Positions 1 through 7,243 are shown, counted from the first letter of the stretch. The stretch: DNA of 64,000 nt from Chloroflexota bacterium (GCA_021795965.1 JAJYOU010000008.1:21257-85256); one strand, 5' to 3'. Notes: a model not told the origin generated them from the letters alone. Made by a program: numbers and translations.

Positions 1-673
1 CGAAGCCCATGGATTGATCTGGCTCTGGTGGGGACATACTTCCTCACAGGAATTGCCCACGCCCGAATTCTTCGATAACCTGGATGATTCTTTCTTCTAT
101 GGTTCAGCCCACGACCCCTGGGATGCACACTACTCACGTGTCATCGAAAACCAACTGGATGTGGTTCATCTACCTTTCATTCACCGCAATACCATTGGGC
201 GCGGCAACCGCACCCTTGTGGATGGTCCCGTGGTGGAATGGAAGGGTGACAAGATGCTTTACACTTATGTTTTCAACCGCGTGGATGATGGAACGCCACC
301 CCTGAAACCGGCTGATCTTTCACCCAAAAACTCCAGTAGTGTTCACCTGGAATTTATCTTCCCGAACTTGTGGCAAAACTATATCAGCGAAAATGTCCGC
401 GTCTTTGCTGCCTTCGTCCCGGTGGACGAAACTCACAGCCTGCTTTACCTGCGCTTCTACCAAAATTTTATGCGCCTGCCGCTCCTGGGGAAACTGGTTG
501 CCCGCCTGGCGATGCCCAGTAATCTTTACATCACTCATGAAGACCGGCGGGTGGTGATCACCCAGCAGCCCAAAGTCAGCGGATTGAAAATTGGCGAAAT
601 CCTGATCCAGGGGGACTTGCCCATCATTGAATACCGAAAAAAACGTGCAGCCCTGCAGGCTCTGGAGGAATAA
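1..673 (+). CDS. Rieske-type aromatic ring-hydroxylating oxygenase, C-terminal part (5' end outside window)
   Basis: The reading frame is open from base 2 and has no convincing start inside the window, so the gene begins upstream; the Rieske [2Fe-2S] domain lies outside the window. About 223 residues are visible. The peptide HGLIWLWWG marks the end of a Rieske domain. It is followed by the mononuclear iron motif ENQLDVVHLPFIH, which fits E-x3-D-x2-H-x4-H and supplies the 2-His-1-carboxylate ligands. This is the catalytic domain of the Rieske non-heme oxygenase alpha-subunit/PaO-like family, which uses O2 and reductase-delivered electrons to hydroxylate or demethylate a substrate. The substrate cannot be read from the sequence. 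An O2-using enzyme is notable beside an anaerobic pyruvate oxidoreductase. It is the only + strand gene before the minus-strand island. Confidence 0.85.
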   Translation, partial: EAHGLIWLWWGHTSSQELPTPEFFDNLDDSFFYGSAHDPWDAHYSRVIENQLDVVHLPFIHRNTIGRGNRTLVDGPVVEWKGDKMLYTYVFNRVDDGTPPLKPADLSPKNSSSVHLEFIFPNLWQNYISENVRVFAAFVPVDETHSLLYLRFYQNFMRLPLLGKLVARLAMPSNLYITHEDRRVVITQQPKVSGLKIGEILIQGDLPIIEYRKKRAALQALEE

Positions 674-719
674 GCTTTTAAAAATTCTTTTTAGATATGG
701 TATTGAGTAATTTTTTCTT

Positions 720-1067
720 TCAATTGGAAGCTGAGGTTCCCCTGCGAATCCCAGCTTTCATTAAATAGCCGAGGAATCCGAGAATAAAGCCACATAAGGC
801 TCCAAACAAACCAAGCAATGCGAAGAAAGGAATACGGCTAAACAAGGAAGCACTCCCGTTATAACCTGCAATCATGAAAACAAATGACACGCTGAATCCA
901 AAGATAGCTCCATTGATCATTGAATTCCGTTTATTGCTCCAGGCTCCGATTGCCAACCCGGCAATCGACCAGGGCACGAGACTTAGCCAGGATCCGACAA
1001 AAAGATAGCACGCTCCAATTATTCCCAGGAGGGTGCCGACAATGATGGAAACAAGCACTTTTCTCAT
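720..1067 (-). CDS. Small integral membrane protein, function unknown
   Basis: A 115-aa protein made almost entirely of hydrophobic segments: roughly residues 4-24, 28-43, 50-70 and 78-105, the last two rich in Gly and Ala. The C-terminus is basic (KAGIRRG), suggesting a cytoplasmic end. The ATG at 1067 is preceded by a GAGG Shine-Dalgarno about 7 nt upstream, which supports this start. No catalytic motif is visible and I do not recognise a family. It converges on the Rieske gene and is the outermost minus-strand gene of the accessory island. It could be a small stress-type or immunity-type membrane protein, but nothing in the sequence shows this. Confidence 0.6.
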   Translation of the reverse strand: MRKVLVSIIVGTLLGIIGACYLFVGSWLSLVPWSIAGLAIGAWSNKRNSMINGAIFGFSVSFVFMIAGYNGSASLFSRIPFFALLGLFGALCGFILGFLGYLMKAGIRRGTSASN

Positions 1068-1166
1068 TTGAATACCTCGTTAAATGAAATGACGGGCTCC
1101 TCACGTAATTTAGCCGCTCAACCATTAATTATACGGTTTATTAATTTTCTGCAAGTTCGCTGTGAG

Positions 1167-1211
1167 AATCAAATAACGCCCTCCATTCTGAAAGGCGTTT
1201 GATTCTTTTTT
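1167..1211. terminator. Hairpin terminator, module A
   Basis: Long stem: GAATCAAA..ACGCC pairs with GGCGTTTGATTC. A T-run (1206-1211) follows on the + strand, and TTATTTGATTC follows the core stem on the minus strand, so it may act both ways. The core (CGCCTTTC/GGAGGGCG read on the minus strand) and its TTTGATT tail belong to the same hairpin family as the terminators at 3728-3761 and 5741-5772. Confidence 0.6.
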
Positions 1212-1217
1212 GCCAAA

Positions 1218-1277
1218 TTACCCCTGCATCACGGGTCGAAAACTATAGCCGTATTTCCGACTTGGTCCTCGCTGAGG
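1218..1277 (-). pseudogene. Remnant of a DUF35-gene 3' end (module A)
   Basis: On the minus strand this encodes PQRGPSRKYGYSFRPVMQG followed by TAA. The intact DUF35 protein at 7320-7721 ends RGVIVYGYKFRPVMGA, so the RG..YGY-FRPVM block is shared apart from one extra residue. No start codon or upstream domain is attached: only the gene's last ~20 codons are recognisable. A hairpin terminator follows immediately downstream (minus direction), as it does after the intact gene. I infer that a 3'-end/terminator segment was copied here. Confidence 0.6.
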
Positions 1278-1348
1278 TTATAAAAATCATCAAACCAATT
1301 GGGTTGCAAAAGCATTATCGCCCGGAATTGATTCTTATCAATAGAGTT

Positions 1349-1924
1349 CTACACCTTGAGCGAGCCGCGGAACCCTCTCCCACCATAGTATGAGTCTGCG
1401 CCGTTATGATAAATGAAAACATGATCGTAGCGGCGATCGCCAAAGATGGCGCCGCCGAGCTTTCTAATTTCCGGGGGTGTCATCAACCAGCTGGATGATT
1501 TCGTGTCGAATTTCCCAAGTTTCTGCAACTCACGATATTGTTCTTCGGTTAATATTTCGATCCCCATTTCAGCTGCCATATCCATGGCGGAAGTTCTTGG
1601 TTTAAATTCTTTCCTCGCATCCAGCGCTTTCCGGTCATAACACACATTTCTGCGGCCTTGGGGGGTTTCCGGTGAACAATCGTAAAAAATGTACTCGCCG
1701 GTCTCGTCGTCATGACCAACAACATCTGGTTCGCCGCCTGTTCGCTCCATTTCATTGAGAGACCAAAGTTTTTCAGGACTGGCTTCCAGCTTTGCCTGTA
1801 CTTTAGCCCACTCAAGCCCTGCATGGCGGATGATGTTTTTCTCAAAACGGGCTTTCAACGTTCGGATAATTTCTTCACGTTGTTCTGGTGACAATTCCTT
1901 AATATTACTATTGATGTTATTCAT
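1349..1924 (-). CDS. DUF4256 family protein
   Basis: 191 aa, full length for the DUF4256 family as I know it. The N-terminal half carries the family hallmarks ARFEKN, HAGLEW, LEASPEKLWSLNEMERTGG and EPDVVGHDDETGEYIFYDCS; the C-terminal half has ILTEEQYRELQKLGKFDTK, KLGGAIFGDRRY and the ending YYGGRGFRGSLKV. No signal peptide or membrane segment is present, so it is cytosolic. The biochemical role of the family is not known to me. It is a stand-alone cassette in the island, with module A immediately downstream. Conserved residues are intact, so the gene is probably functional. Confidence 0.88.
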   Translation of the reverse strand: MNNINSNIKELSPEQREEIIRTLKARFEKNIIRHAGLEWAKVQAKLEASPEKLWSLNEMERTGGEPDVVGHDDETGEYIFYDCSPETPQGRRNVCYDRKALDARKEFKPRTSAMDMAAEMGIEILTEEQYRELQKLGKFDTKSSSWLMTPPEIRKLGGAIFGDRRYDHVFIYHNGADSYYGGRGFRGSLKV

Positions 1925-2150
1925 GGCTTAATATTATCCCTCGGATGGAAGGGCGTCAACACGAATAACAGCCGGGTTTCTCAAATGCCCGCCAGCCTGC
2001 CCTGGTGGGCCAGACCAGGGAAAAATGTTTGAAAATGCGCCAGGGGCATATCAGGGGTTGCGCCCTGGGTTGGTGGCAGTTTGTTTGATAAGAGACCCGT
2101 GTTTACCTCAGACATCCGACTCAGGCTTTTTTCCTATGGACAAAGATCAA

Positions 2151-2528
2151 TCAAGGTTCTGGAACTATCGCAACATGGGTGATGTTGTTTTTTTGCCATA
2201 TTTGTATTGTTACAATTTTCTCGTCTTTCGCAAACCAGAGAGAAAATGCTTTGAAATCCTGACCACTCATATCACCTTTGCCGAGTAATTCCCACCCAGC
2301 CGTCTTCATCTCATCTACATAGAATTTCTCTACGGTTTTTATTTCCGTGTTGGTTGTATACTGATAACCCGTGACAGGCATTGACTCATTGCTTGCAACT
2401 GCATCGGGCATGATTGGCACATCTTGCCAATTGCTTTGGGCAGTTGGTTTTGCGCTGCCCGCTCCATTGGCTGTACACGATACCAGCAGTACTGCAATCA
2501 AAATATGAAAAACCCAGCTCCTCATCAT
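2151..2528 (-). CDS. Putative lipoprotein, function unknown
   Basis: 125 aa. The N-terminus MMRSWVFHILIAVLLVSC is a lipoprotein signal peptide ending in an LVSC lipobox, so the mature protein should be lipid-anchored at Cys18. A short Ser/Thr/Ala linker precedes a compact domain with EKFYVDEMKTAGWELLGK, which resembles the small hypothetical lipoproteins whose domain contains a KFY..M...GW motif. The start at 2528 is supported by a strong AAAGGAGGT Shine-Dalgarno 6-8 nt upstream. The gene stands alone between the DUF4256 and PH-SHOCT genes. The function is not known. Confidence 0.7.
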   Translation of the reverse strand: MMRSWVFHILIAVLLVSCTANGAGSAKPTAQSNWQDVPIMPDAVASNESMPVTGYQYTTNTEIKTVEKFYVDEMKTAGWELLGKGDMSGQDFKAFSLWFAKDEKIVTIQIWQKNNITHVAIVPEP

Positions 2529-2740
2529 TGTGTTTACCTCCTTTCACTCGGAAGAAAAACCCTGACTATAGCAGGTATGAAAAGTTTCCGTACAGGGTTG
2601 GTGTTACCGACGGTTGGGGAGAATAAAGCTCGAAAATGGGAAGATCGCCACATCCCAGAACCAGCTCCAAAAACGGGCAAAGTACCAGCCATTCGGTGCG
2701 CGCGATGTTGGGTGCGGTTTTGATTTTACAAGATAGTAAA

Positions 2741-3313
2741 TTAAATTTTACTCAGTAATTCTTCTTTCTTTTTGATAAATTCTTCTTCAGTCAAAACGCC
2801 CTTGTCTTTCAACTCTCCTAATTGTTTTATTTTTTCGATTGGGTCAATTAATGTACTTTGAGTGGTTGCAGGTTGTTTGGATTTTTGAATCGTCTCAGAA
2901 ATCAATCTTGAAACTTCAATAACATCTTTGTTTGGCAGGTCAATTTCCATGACATTAGTTATGGATTGGATACGCAAAACAGCAAAAATCAATCCACCCT
3001 TAGACTCTACATTATTTATATTTTCCATCATGATTTGTTCAACTTTAGAATTAAACAATATCTTTGAACAATGCAACAATCTTTTACTTGTAATCAGAAA
3101 AATTCCAGCGGTTTTATTTTTGAAATCAAACGGCTTAATTTTTAGAGCCTCACCCGCAGTGAGTATTCCAACATTAGGATTGCTCAGGTATATAATTTGC
3201 TCATCACGTAATAATTGTTTTTCAAGAAAATCATAAGCACCCTTCCCTATCAATGGGTTTAGCCTTTTACAGCCCTTTGCTACATCATATGCTTTTTGTA
3301 AATCAGCACGCAT
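2741..3313 (-). CDS. PH-like domain plus SHOCT domain protein
   Basis: 190 aa and cytosolic. Residues ~35-140 form a bacterial PH-like domain: a DEQIIYLSNPNVGILT strand pair, then GIFLITSKRLLHCSK, which is the typical 'x-LTxxRLL' turn, then an EQIMMENINNVE segment. After a Gln/Thr linker, residues ~155-190 (DPIEKIKQLGELKDKGVLTEEEF) are a SHOCT domain, a short helical C-terminal oligomerisation module. The combination is common in accessory and membrane-associated bacterial proteins, but its specific role is unknown. The DNA is more AT-rich than the flanking housekeeping genes, consistent with a mobile cassette. Confidence 0.75.
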   Translation of the reverse strand: MRADLQKAYDVAKGCKRLNPLIGKGAYDFLEKQLLRDEQIIYLSNPNVGILTAGEALKIKPFDFKNKTAGIFLITSKRLLHCSKILFNSKVEQIMMENINNVESKGGLIFAVLRIQSITNVMEIDLPNKDVIEVSRLISETIQKSKQPATTQSTLIDPIEKIKQLGELKDKGVLTEEEFIKKKEELLSKI

Positions 3314-3419
3314 AATACCCTCCTTTTTATTCTGACTCGGAATTACTTTTCTGTTTGCAAGGAACGCTCAACGGCTTCTTAATGTGCTGTTCCCAGAGGG
3401 CGCTAAGATCCATCCAAGC

Positions 3420-3604
3420 TCAAAACAACTCCCCCAACACTTTCGCACCAATATGATTCCTAATTCTATCCAGGTTACTGTCAAATATATTGTCTCCGAT
3501 GAAGTATGCGGACGTCTCTCGAACTCCTCTGGATTATAGTACTTCGTTAAAATGGAATATGCCTTTTCTACATGCTCTCGAATTCCACAAGTCGATGGAA
3601 GCAT
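3420..3604 (-). pseudogene. Frameshifted gene remnant
   Basis: Two adjacent minus-strand frames each look protein-like: first MLPSTCGIREHVEKAYSIL continuing to YYNPEEFE, then after a shift near 3520 ETSAYFIGDNIFDSNLDRIR continuing to KVLGELF and a stop at 3420-3422. Together they resemble the C-terminal part of one protein broken by a frameshift. No Shine-Dalgarno is seen before the ATG at 3604. I do not recognise a family, and the call rests only on the quality of the two peptides. Confidence 0.3.
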
Positions 3605-3727
3605 ACTTGGAATTACTTTCAGAAATCTAGGAGTGACCTCGCATTGATGCGAACTAGCATCGCCTTGATAATGAAGCCGCCTAACTATTACTTAAACGGA
3701 ATGTCGATATGCTGTAATTATGGCACA

Positions 3728-3761
3728 AAAATCAAAAATCGCCTTCCATCTCTGGAAGGCG
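3728..3761 (-). terminator. Rho-independent terminator, module D
   Basis: On the minus strand the stem CGCCTTCCA/TGGAAGGCG has a 4-nt loop and is followed by ATTTTTGATTTTT. Stem and tail are nearly the same as in the module C and A terminators. Confidence 0.75.
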
Positions 3762-3781
3762 CTTCATGATGCTCAAATAAA

Positions 3782-3868
3782 TTACCCATGTATCAACGAT
3801 TGGTTCTTATCAGCGTAACCGGTGATCCCAAACTCACCGCCATCCTGACGGATGCGGTCTCGCGACAT
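3782..3868 (-). pseudogene. Remnant of a DUF35-gene 3' end (module D)
   Basis: Read on the minus strand this gives MSRDRIRQDGGEFGITGY, then AxDKNQSLIHG-type sequence and TAA. It aligns with the C-terminal stretch MVTRKIRNDGDERGVIVYGY of the intact DUF35 protein (shared pattern: R-x-[KR]-I-R-x-D-G-x-E-x-G-[VI]-..-G-Y). After GY the frame has drifted, so the FRPVM ending is lost. The copy is more decayed than modules A, B and C. The family-type terminator at 3728-3761 follows directly. Confidence 0.5.
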
Positions 3869-3945
3869 AAAATGCTGCTGGTTTTTTTTACAAATTGCGC
3901 TTGTCCTGTCACCCAATTAATCAGTTTTTCGATGATCCCTGACTT

Positions 3946-4410
3946 TTAGTATTCAGCTTTGATGACGAAGAACGAACCTCGAATCACCCCGGCCAGTTTC
4001 GATTTTTGCCTGGCAAAGCGGAATTTATCTTTCAGTTCAGCGGGCACTTCCATTCCTTCCGAAAGTTTTAATCCAACCGCTCTTTTCTTTGGATCGTCGA
4101 TCGTGTACATAACGTTTATAGAAAGCCCATTTTCGTAGAACACATAAGCCATCCGGAGGTTAGCCACTGTGAATGAAGAAGTTTCAAGAGGCTTCGAAGA
4201 AATTGTGATGTCTCTTTCTTTTAGAAGGATGTTATTGACATAATCCAATGTTTTTTGATCTTCATTTGCAGGGGTAACTGTAAAATCGTGGTTGTATTTG
4301 TTTTTATAGTACCTTGCTTCATTTGCACGCAGTCCGGCGAGAGTTTTTGAAACTGGAGAAGACTCCAAACCTTCCAATGATACATTTACGAAATCGACTA
4401 TTTTTCCCAT
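3946..4410 (-). CDS. Conserved hypothetical protein, 154 aa (has a truncated paralogue at 6999-7175)
   Basis: I start it at the ATG at 4410 (MGKIVDFVNV), which has AGGAG 7 nt upstream; the frame is open further up but without a ribosome site. The protein is soluble, with no signal or membrane segment. N-terminal hallmarks are LEGLESSPVSKTLAGLRA followed by a basic, Asn/Tyr-rich stretch (RYYKNKYNHDF). The middle part has strand-rich segments such as SSFTVANLRMAYVFYENGLS. I do not recognise the family. A 58-aa N-terminal copy lies 2.6 kb away within the same island, so this family has been delivered to the locus at least twice. Module D follows it on the minus strand. Confidence 0.7.
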   Translation of the reverse strand: MGKIVDFVNVSLEGLESSPVSKTLAGLRANEARYYKNKYNHDFTVTPANEDQKTLDYVNNILLKERDITISSKPLETSSFTVANLRMAYVFYENGLSINVMYTIDDPKKRAVGLKLSEGMEVPAELKDKFRFARQKSKLAGVIRGSFFVIKAEY

Positions 4411-4582
4411 AGATTTTCTCCTGATACTCAATTAAATCACGATCAATTCGAATACACAAATACCTGTTAATTTGTTCGCCCAGCGGACTCCATTTGCAAT
4501 CAATGGTCAAGGCAATGGATTACGGTGATCATTCCGCTTATTTACCATCCTAACATATTACACAATTATTCTAATAATCATA

Positions 4583-4612
4583 TTAAAAACCGCCTTCCTC
4601 GCGGAAAGCGGT
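4583..4612 (-). terminator. Rho-independent terminator, module B
   Basis: On the minus strand ACCGCTTTCC/GGAAGGCGGT forms a stem over a short loop and is followed by TTTTTAA. It lies just downstream of the module B remnant. Confidence 0.75.
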
Positions 4613-4634
4613 TGTCCTGTTTACTAACTACCAA

Positions 4635-4763
4635 TCAATCAAATTTTTGCTGCATCACCGGGCGGAATTTACGACCGCAGGGAGTGCAGAGCATAGCCGC
4701 CTGCCCCGGTCCTTTCGGGGTATAGACGACTCGGCCCACGCGGGGGGATTTGAGGATGTCGAT
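4635..4763 (-). pseudogene. 42-codon open segment ending KFRPVM (module B)
   Basis: The minus-strand frame opens directly after an in-frame TAG and runs IDILKSPRVG, then VYTPKGPGQAAMLCTPCGRK, FRPVMQQKFD and a stop. Its last codons share KFRPVM with the DUF35 C-terminus. The ~85 bases of its core are almost identical to module C at 5814-5915. No start codon or Shine-Dalgarno is seen, so it is more likely a gene 3'-end fragment than an independent gene. The CTPC pair could be half of a zinc knuckle. Confidence 0.5.
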
Positions 4764-4838
4764 CTAGCGCTCATTACAACCGGCTGGCTATGGCGCGCAA
4801 CGGAATTGCCAGTCCGGGTTGATGCGGTTGTTAGTTGC
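4764..4838 (-). repeat. attC-like imperfect inverted repeat
   Basis: Arms 4778-4788 (AACCGGCTGGC) and 4808-4820 (GCCAGTCCGGGTT) pair with two unpaired extra bases on one side, the layout of integron attC sites. Flanking boxes on the minus strand are ACTAACAAC at the gene side and GCGCTAGATC at the far side; each differs from the RYYYAAC / GTTRRRY core consensus by one base. It lies right after the stop codon of the 4848-5552 gene, where a cassette's attC would be. Confidence 0.45.
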
Positions 4839-4847
4839 TGGTTATAC

Positions 4848-5552
4848 TCATTTTCCTTCACTTTTTATATAATTTTCTATTCGTTTGTTTCTTGATTTAA
4901 TGAAGCCAACCACCCTTTCTTTGTATAAAAGATATTGGTTGACATCGGAAAATGACGGACGAGTTTTGAAACCATCAAAAGGCAAATAAAATTTAATCTT
5001 ATGGTTTTCATTTATCAGATCATCCAAGAAGAAAAAATGGATGTATCCCATAAAATCATGGAACAATTCGAAAAAATTCTCATATCTCAATAAAGTATTA
5101 TGAAGTGGACTTTTTTCTCCAGAATAATAGAGACGGATGCATTCTAATGTTAAATCAAATCTGTCATCAATTAAACTGTTTACTCCGCGAGCTTGATTGA
5201 TTGTATGTTTTCCATCAATTCTATTATTTGGAAAGATAATATAAGCCGCAATGGTAGAACCGGTATCAAAAAGCTCATTTACTTCATTTGGAATTTGTTC
5301 TGTGAGCCACTTCTTACTTTTATGATCTTTATACGAATGTGTTATAGCATCGCTGCCCAAAAAAAACTCTCCAAGTTCTGACTCGTAATATAAATAAGCG
5401 CCATTTTTGTCATCACGTAATTTTAGGAGGTTACCATTTGGCAATGGTTTGCTCCACAATATCTTATGATATTTACGGAGTGTTGGACTGGTGCTGTCAG
5501 GGTCACCGCCCTTTGAATCGGAGTAAAAATTAAAATTAGTGTCAATTATCAT
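4848..5552 (-). CDS. DUF6994-like hypothetical protein
   Basis: I start it at ATG 5552 (MIIDTNFNFYSD); the frame stays open for another 56 codons upstream, but those run into an inverted repeat and look non-coding. The protein is 234 aa. N-terminal features FYSDSKGGDPDSTSPTLRKY, LWSKPLPNG, YLYYESELGEFFLGSDAI resemble what I know as the DUF6994 family; the rest is rich in aromatic and charged residues (IRLYYSGEKSPL). It is probably cytosolic. No Shine-Dalgarno is obvious before the start. The AT-rich composition differs from the housekeeping genes. The gene is bracketed by attC-like repeats at 5599-5701 and 4764-4838. The function is unknown. Confidence 0.7.
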   Translation of the reverse strand: MIIDTNFNFYSDSKGGDPDSTSPTLRKYHKILWSKPLPNGNLLKLRDDKNGAYLYYESELGEFFLGSDAITHSYKDHKSKKWLTEQIPNEVNELFDTGSTIAAYIIFPNNRIDGKHTINQARGVNSLIDDRFDLTLECIRLYYSGEKSPLHNTLLRYENFFELFHDFMGYIHFFFLDDLINENHKIKFYLPFDGFKTRPSFSDVNQYLLYKERVVGFIKSRNKRIENYIKSEGK

Positions 5553-5598
5553 TTTCGTTTTATATATCAAATCGCTATTTCTCGATATATTCCTGCTT

Positions 5599-5701
5599 GC
5601 ACATAACGGTTTGCCTTCGCGAAGCATGGCGCTGGGACAGGCATGAACGAGGCTGGGGAGGAGGGAAAACTTGAAGCCAGAAAACTGCTTGCCGTATGTG
5701 C
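5599..5701 (-). repeat. attC-like imperfect inverted repeat
   Basis: The left arm GCACATAACGGTTTGC (5599-5614) and right arm GCTTGCCGTATGTGC (5687-5701) are inverted copies, differing by one unpaired A and three mismatches, over a 103-base element. On the minus strand it ends CCGTTATGTGC, which resembles an integron R' core site (GTTRRRY with one mismatch), about 50 nt before the start of the 4848-5552 gene. Confidence 0.45.
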
Positions 5702-5740
5702 CGCAGAATCCTATAAACACAATTTAATTATGCCACCAGA

Positions 5741-5772
5741 ATCAAAAAGCGCCTCCATTTTTGGAAGGCGTT
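5741..5772 (-). terminator. Rho-independent terminator, module C
   Basis: On the minus strand ACGCCTTCCA/TGGAGGCGC forms a stem with an A-rich loop and is followed by TTTTTGATTC. It is almost the same as modules A and D. Confidence 0.75.
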
Positions 5773-5813
5773 TCGATCTTAACAAGAACAGTGCGTTCAA
5801 ACGCGAGCGCACC

Positions 5814-5915
5814 CTACTGCATCACCGGCCTGAATTTACGACCGCAGGGAGTGCAGAGCATACCCGCCTGCCCCGGTCCTTTCGGGGTATATACGGAATG
5901 GCTTAGAATAGCAAT
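5814..5915 (-). pseudogene. 33-codon open segment ending KFRPVM (module C)
   Basis: Minus-strand frame after an in-frame TAG: IAILSHSVYTPKGPGQAGML, then CTPCGRKFRPVMQ and TAG. Nearly identical to module B. The 19-mer CATCACCGGCCTGAATTTA (5820-5838, + strand) occurs exactly in the last codons of the intact DUF35 gene (7329-7347). No start codon or ribosome site is seen. Confidence 0.5.
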
Positions 5916-6040
5916 CTAGGGCCTGCGTTAGCCTTATGTGGGTTGGATACGGGTTATGCTTGGGAGCAGGATTCTGCCGAGGGGTCGCAAACCTTAATAA
6001 TACAGCGAATCCCGCTTGTGAGCTGCACGCCGTGTTAGCC
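5916..6040 (-). repeat. Inverted-repeat element between methyltransferase gene and module C (attC-like)
   Basis: Inner arms 5963-5979 and 6003-6017 pair (AGC[A/G]GGATTC..GC core). The minus strand starts GGCTAACACGGCG just after the methyltransferase stop and ends CCCTAGATTGC, positions that match the two boxes of the 4764-4838 element (ACTAACAAC and GCGCTAGATC). The core-site matches are degenerate. The element is non-coding. Confidence 0.35.
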
Positions 6041-6054
6041 TGCGCTCACTTTCA

Positions 6055-6903
6055 TTAGGCAGGCAATTTTTGTGCAATACATTCAATCAAAACGATCCGA
6101 TTCTCGTTGAGATTGCGCACTTGATTCTGAGCCATTACACGAAAGTCTGGTCCTAGCAGAACATGAAATCCAAGTGCTGGACTTACGCCTTGTTGCTCAA
6201 TTTTTGTGGCAACTTCTTTGAACCATACCCGGCCAACTTCAGACGTATCACGCCAACTGAGAATGTGTAATCCTGTAGTCTCCAAGATTTCGTTAAGTTT
6301 TTCCGGAGTTATCAAGAAACTAATTGAGGATTCGGATGCCCAGGGAACCGGGTAATACAATGGACTGACTGGCCCAGCAAGAACATCGTACATGGCGAAG
6401 TAGCCATTTGGCCGCAACACCCGTGCGATTTCAGAATAGAGTTTTGGTTTATCAGCAATGTTCATGGCAGCATGTTGAGTCCAGACTACATCAAAGGAGT
6501 GGTCCTCAAATGGCATGTCGAGAGCACTACCTTGTCGATAAGTCACAAGTGAAGAAAGACCCAGCCAATCTGCGAGCGATTGAGCAACGTGGCAATATTC
6601 ATCAGTTAGGTCGATGCCTGTGACTTGACAACCATACTCCGAAGCTAGATAGCGTGAGGCGCCGCCAACACCGCTGCCGACATCTAAGACTTTGTAATTG
6701 GAGTTTAGCTTTACCTGGGAAGCTAGTTCACGGGTTGCTTCGCGACCACGGATGTGAAATTCATCAATTGGCGCAAGATCTTCCAATTTTAGGCGATGAA
6801 TGTCTTTGCCTGCTGCTGTCAAGGCTGCTAAAATGGCACCTTCTAAACCCCGGAGGCTGTAATGTTCTTGGATATCGTACTCTTGTGAATTGTGTGATGA
6901 CAC
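6055..6903 (-). CDS. Class I SAM-dependent methyltransferase (UbiE/sarcosine-dimethylglycine type)
   Basis: 282 aa. Motif I is VLDVGSGVGGASRYLA (residues ~72-87), followed by the acidic VTGIDLTDEY (ribose-binding Asp), a GSALDMPFEDHSFDVVWTQH motif and the LRPNGYFAMYDVL strand. This is a complete class I Rossmann methyltransferase domain of the Methyltransf_11 type. N-terminal residues 1-60 form a helical cap like that of small-molecule and glycine/sarcosine methyltransferases. The substrate is not evident; small amines or natural-product-like scaffolds are possible. It is cytosolic. The gene sits as a single cassette, with the inverted repeat and module C directly downstream and a paralogue fragment upstream. 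All SAM-binding motifs are intact. Confidence 0.85.
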   Translation of the reverse strand: MSSHNSQEYDIQEHYSLRGLEGAILAALTAAGKDIHRLKLEDLAPIDEFHIRGREATRELASQVKLNSNYKVLDVGSGVGGASRYLASEYGCQVTGIDLTDEYCHVAQSLADWLGLSSLVTYRQGSALDMPFEDHSFDVVWTQHAAMNIADKPKLYSEIARVLRPNGYFAMYDVLAGPVSPLYYPVPWASESSISFLITPEKLNEILETTGLHILSWRDTSEVGRVWFKEVATKIEQQGVSPALGFHVLLGPDFRVMAQNQVRNLNENRIVLIECIAQKLPA

Positions 6904-6998
6904 GTTTGGGTCTCCTATTCATAAAGTTAACGAACGAGAGAATGCTACTGATATATTTTTAGATCTATTTTCTATCAACCTTGGGTAAGCAAGGTAAC

Positions 6999-7175
6999 TT
7001 ATTGCACAACCTGCGGTGCGTGTGAGCATGGATTTGCCATCGAAAAGATGAGATCAAGGATGTATTTGTTATTGTAATGTTTGGCTTTAAGCGCACGCAC
7101 ACCTGCCAGTGTTTGTACTACTGGTGAAGAATCCAATCCCCCTGTGGATACCTGCTCTAAATATACTAATTTCAT
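6999..7175 (-). pseudogene. Truncated paralogue of the 154-aa protein at 3946-4410
   Basis: The 58-codon frame MKLVYLEQVSTGGLDSSPVV, then QTLAGVRALKAKHYNNKY, aligns with the first ~45 residues of the 3946-4410 product (shared GL[DE]SSPV, TLAG[VL]RA, A[KR][HY]Y.NKY). It has its own AGGAG Shine-Dalgarno 8 nt before ATG 7175, as its paralogue does. After NKY the similarity stops and the frame ends at 6999 in unrelated sequence, so the remaining ~110 residues are missing. It lies between the DUF35 terminator and the methyltransferase gene. Confidence 0.65.
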
Positions 7176-7243
7176 AATATTACTCCTAATTGATATTGTA
7201 TATCAACAACATCTCAATTTCAAGGTACATATATATTCAAATG

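Noticed and set aside
1950..2140. CCCTGGT/ACCAGGG inverted repeat downstream of the lipoprotein gene
   Set aside because: No T-run on either strand and no match to the other repeats; not called as a terminator or attC.
2604..2693. Minus-strand peptide NGWYFARFWSWFWDVAIFPF ending at a stop at 2604, possible gene remnant
   Set aside because: Only ~29 codons, no start or recognised family; could be chance.
3680..3700. GCCTAAC core at ~3689 as an integron attC site
   Set aside because: No paired GTTRRRY box or inverted arms at a suitable distance.
3788..3949. 53-codon + strand ORF (MYQRLVLISV...)
   Set aside because: The opposite strand of this segment encodes the DUF35 remnant (module D), which explains the open frame; no Shine-Dalgarno.
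4645..5906. + strand ORFs across modules B and C (TTAGSAEH...RLPRSFRG)
   Set aside because: They repeat because the DNA block repeats; the minus-strand frame matches the DUF35 C-terminus and is preferred.
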